Below, one piece after another: positions 4,764 through 5,001 of a stretch of 5,001 nt of DNA; within the stretch, counting starts at the first letter, position 1, and every line of letters begins with the position of its first letter. The DNA is taken from assembly GCA_027483745.1 (NCBI GenBank), contig JAIXTZ010000006.1, positions 1 to 5,001 of the forward strand, written 5' to 3'. This DNA comes from Lysobacteraceae bacterium. Lineage in GTDB: Bacteria; Pseudomonadota; Gammaproteobacteria; Xanthomonadales; Xanthomonadaceae. Under the pieces are notes generated by a model, which saw only the letters and a program-made list of their open reading frames with translations, did no database searches and was not told where the DNA came from. Both the position numbers and the translations under genes were made by a program.

Positions 4764-5001
4764 TGAGCATCACCTGGAGTGACAGCACGCCGATCTACCG
4801 GCAGCTCAAGGAGCGCGTCGTCGCGATGGTGCTCGACGGCGAGCTGAAGGAGGGGGATGCCCTGCCTTCGGTGCGCCAGGTCGCCGCCGACTACCAGCTC
4901 AATCCGATCACCGTGTCACGCGCCTATCAGGAACTGGCCGACGAGGCCTTGGTGGAAAAACGAAGGGGACTGGGGATGTACGTCATCGATGGAGCTCGGG
5001 A
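4763..5001 (+). CDS. YtrA-subfamily GntR transcriptional regulator (5' part)
   Basis: 79 codons are visible and the gene continues past the right edge. Residues about 9-75 are a complete GntR winged helix-turn-helix DNA-binding domain: PIYRQLKERVV (10-20), DGELKEGDALPSVRQVAADY (25-44), recognition helix NPITVSRAYQEL (47-58), and wing LVEKRRGLGMYV (63-74). The sequence N-P-I-T-V-S/N-R-A-Y-Q-E-L together with the GLGMYV wing is typical of the YtrA subfamily, whose effector part is a short helical dimerisation tail. YtrA regulators usually repress a linked ABC transporter operon that includes their own gene. The ATG at 4763 overlaps the upstream stop and has GGGAG (4751-4755) 7 nt before it. The palindrome at 4476-4499 is its likely binding site. 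The C-terminal part, and so the subfamily assignment, cannot be confirmed from this window. Confidence 0.9.
   Translation, partial: MSITWSDSTPIYRQLKERVVAMVLDGELKEGDALPSVRQVAADYQLNPITVSRAYQELADEALVEKRRGLGMYVIDGAR

Overview
The window is GC-rich DNA, densely coded on both strands, with strong G/C preference at third codon positions. It most resembles a gammaproteobacterium of the Xanthomonadales (Lysobacter/Luteimonas/Xanthomonas-like). This placement is an inference. It rests on base composition, an intergenic hairpin with AAAGGCCGCGG-type arms, and a YtrA-type GntR gene that follows a small exported-protein gene and a GGTG-N16-CACC operator-like palindrome. No rRNA, tRNA, CRISPR array, insertion sequence or phage gene is visible.

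Layout. (1) 1-1859, plus strand: the 3' end of a LAB_N-domain (lipid-A-disaccharide synthase N-terminal domain-like) membrane protein, overlapping by 14 nt a complete ArnT/PMT-type (GT83-like) membrane glycosyltransferase. This looks like the distal half of a lipid-carrier-dependent envelope glycosylation operon whose earlier genes lie off the left edge. (2) 1880-1907: a perfect 12-bp-stem hairpin, probably a bidirectional terminator, between convergent genes. (3) 1929-3321, minus strand: a DUF3429 multi-pass membrane protein, then an exported two-domain FKBP-type prolyl isomerase (FkpA/Mip-like) that probably has its own promoter. (4) 3320-3820, plus strand: an NTF2/SnoaL-like small protein, divergent from DUF3429 with the two start codons overlapping. 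(5) 3825-4385, minus strand: an exported glutathione-peroxidase-family protein, convergent with the NTF2-like gene with only 4 nt between the stop codons. (6) 4386-5001: a 141-bp divergent intergenic region holding a good sigma-70 promoter whose -10 lies inside a 24-bp near-palindrome. It is followed by a 78-aa putative secreted or membrane-anchored protein coupled by a TGATG overlap to a YtrA-subfamily GntR regulator that runs off the right edge.

How the genes relate. The left part concerns envelope modification. FKBP and the peroxidase are predicted periplasmic housekeeping or stress proteins. The right end looks like the start of an autoregulated GntR/YtrA operon. Such regulators usually sit beside ABC transporter genes, which would be expected just beyond the window but are not seen. 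The most informative signal is the operator/promoter arrangement at 4459-4510.
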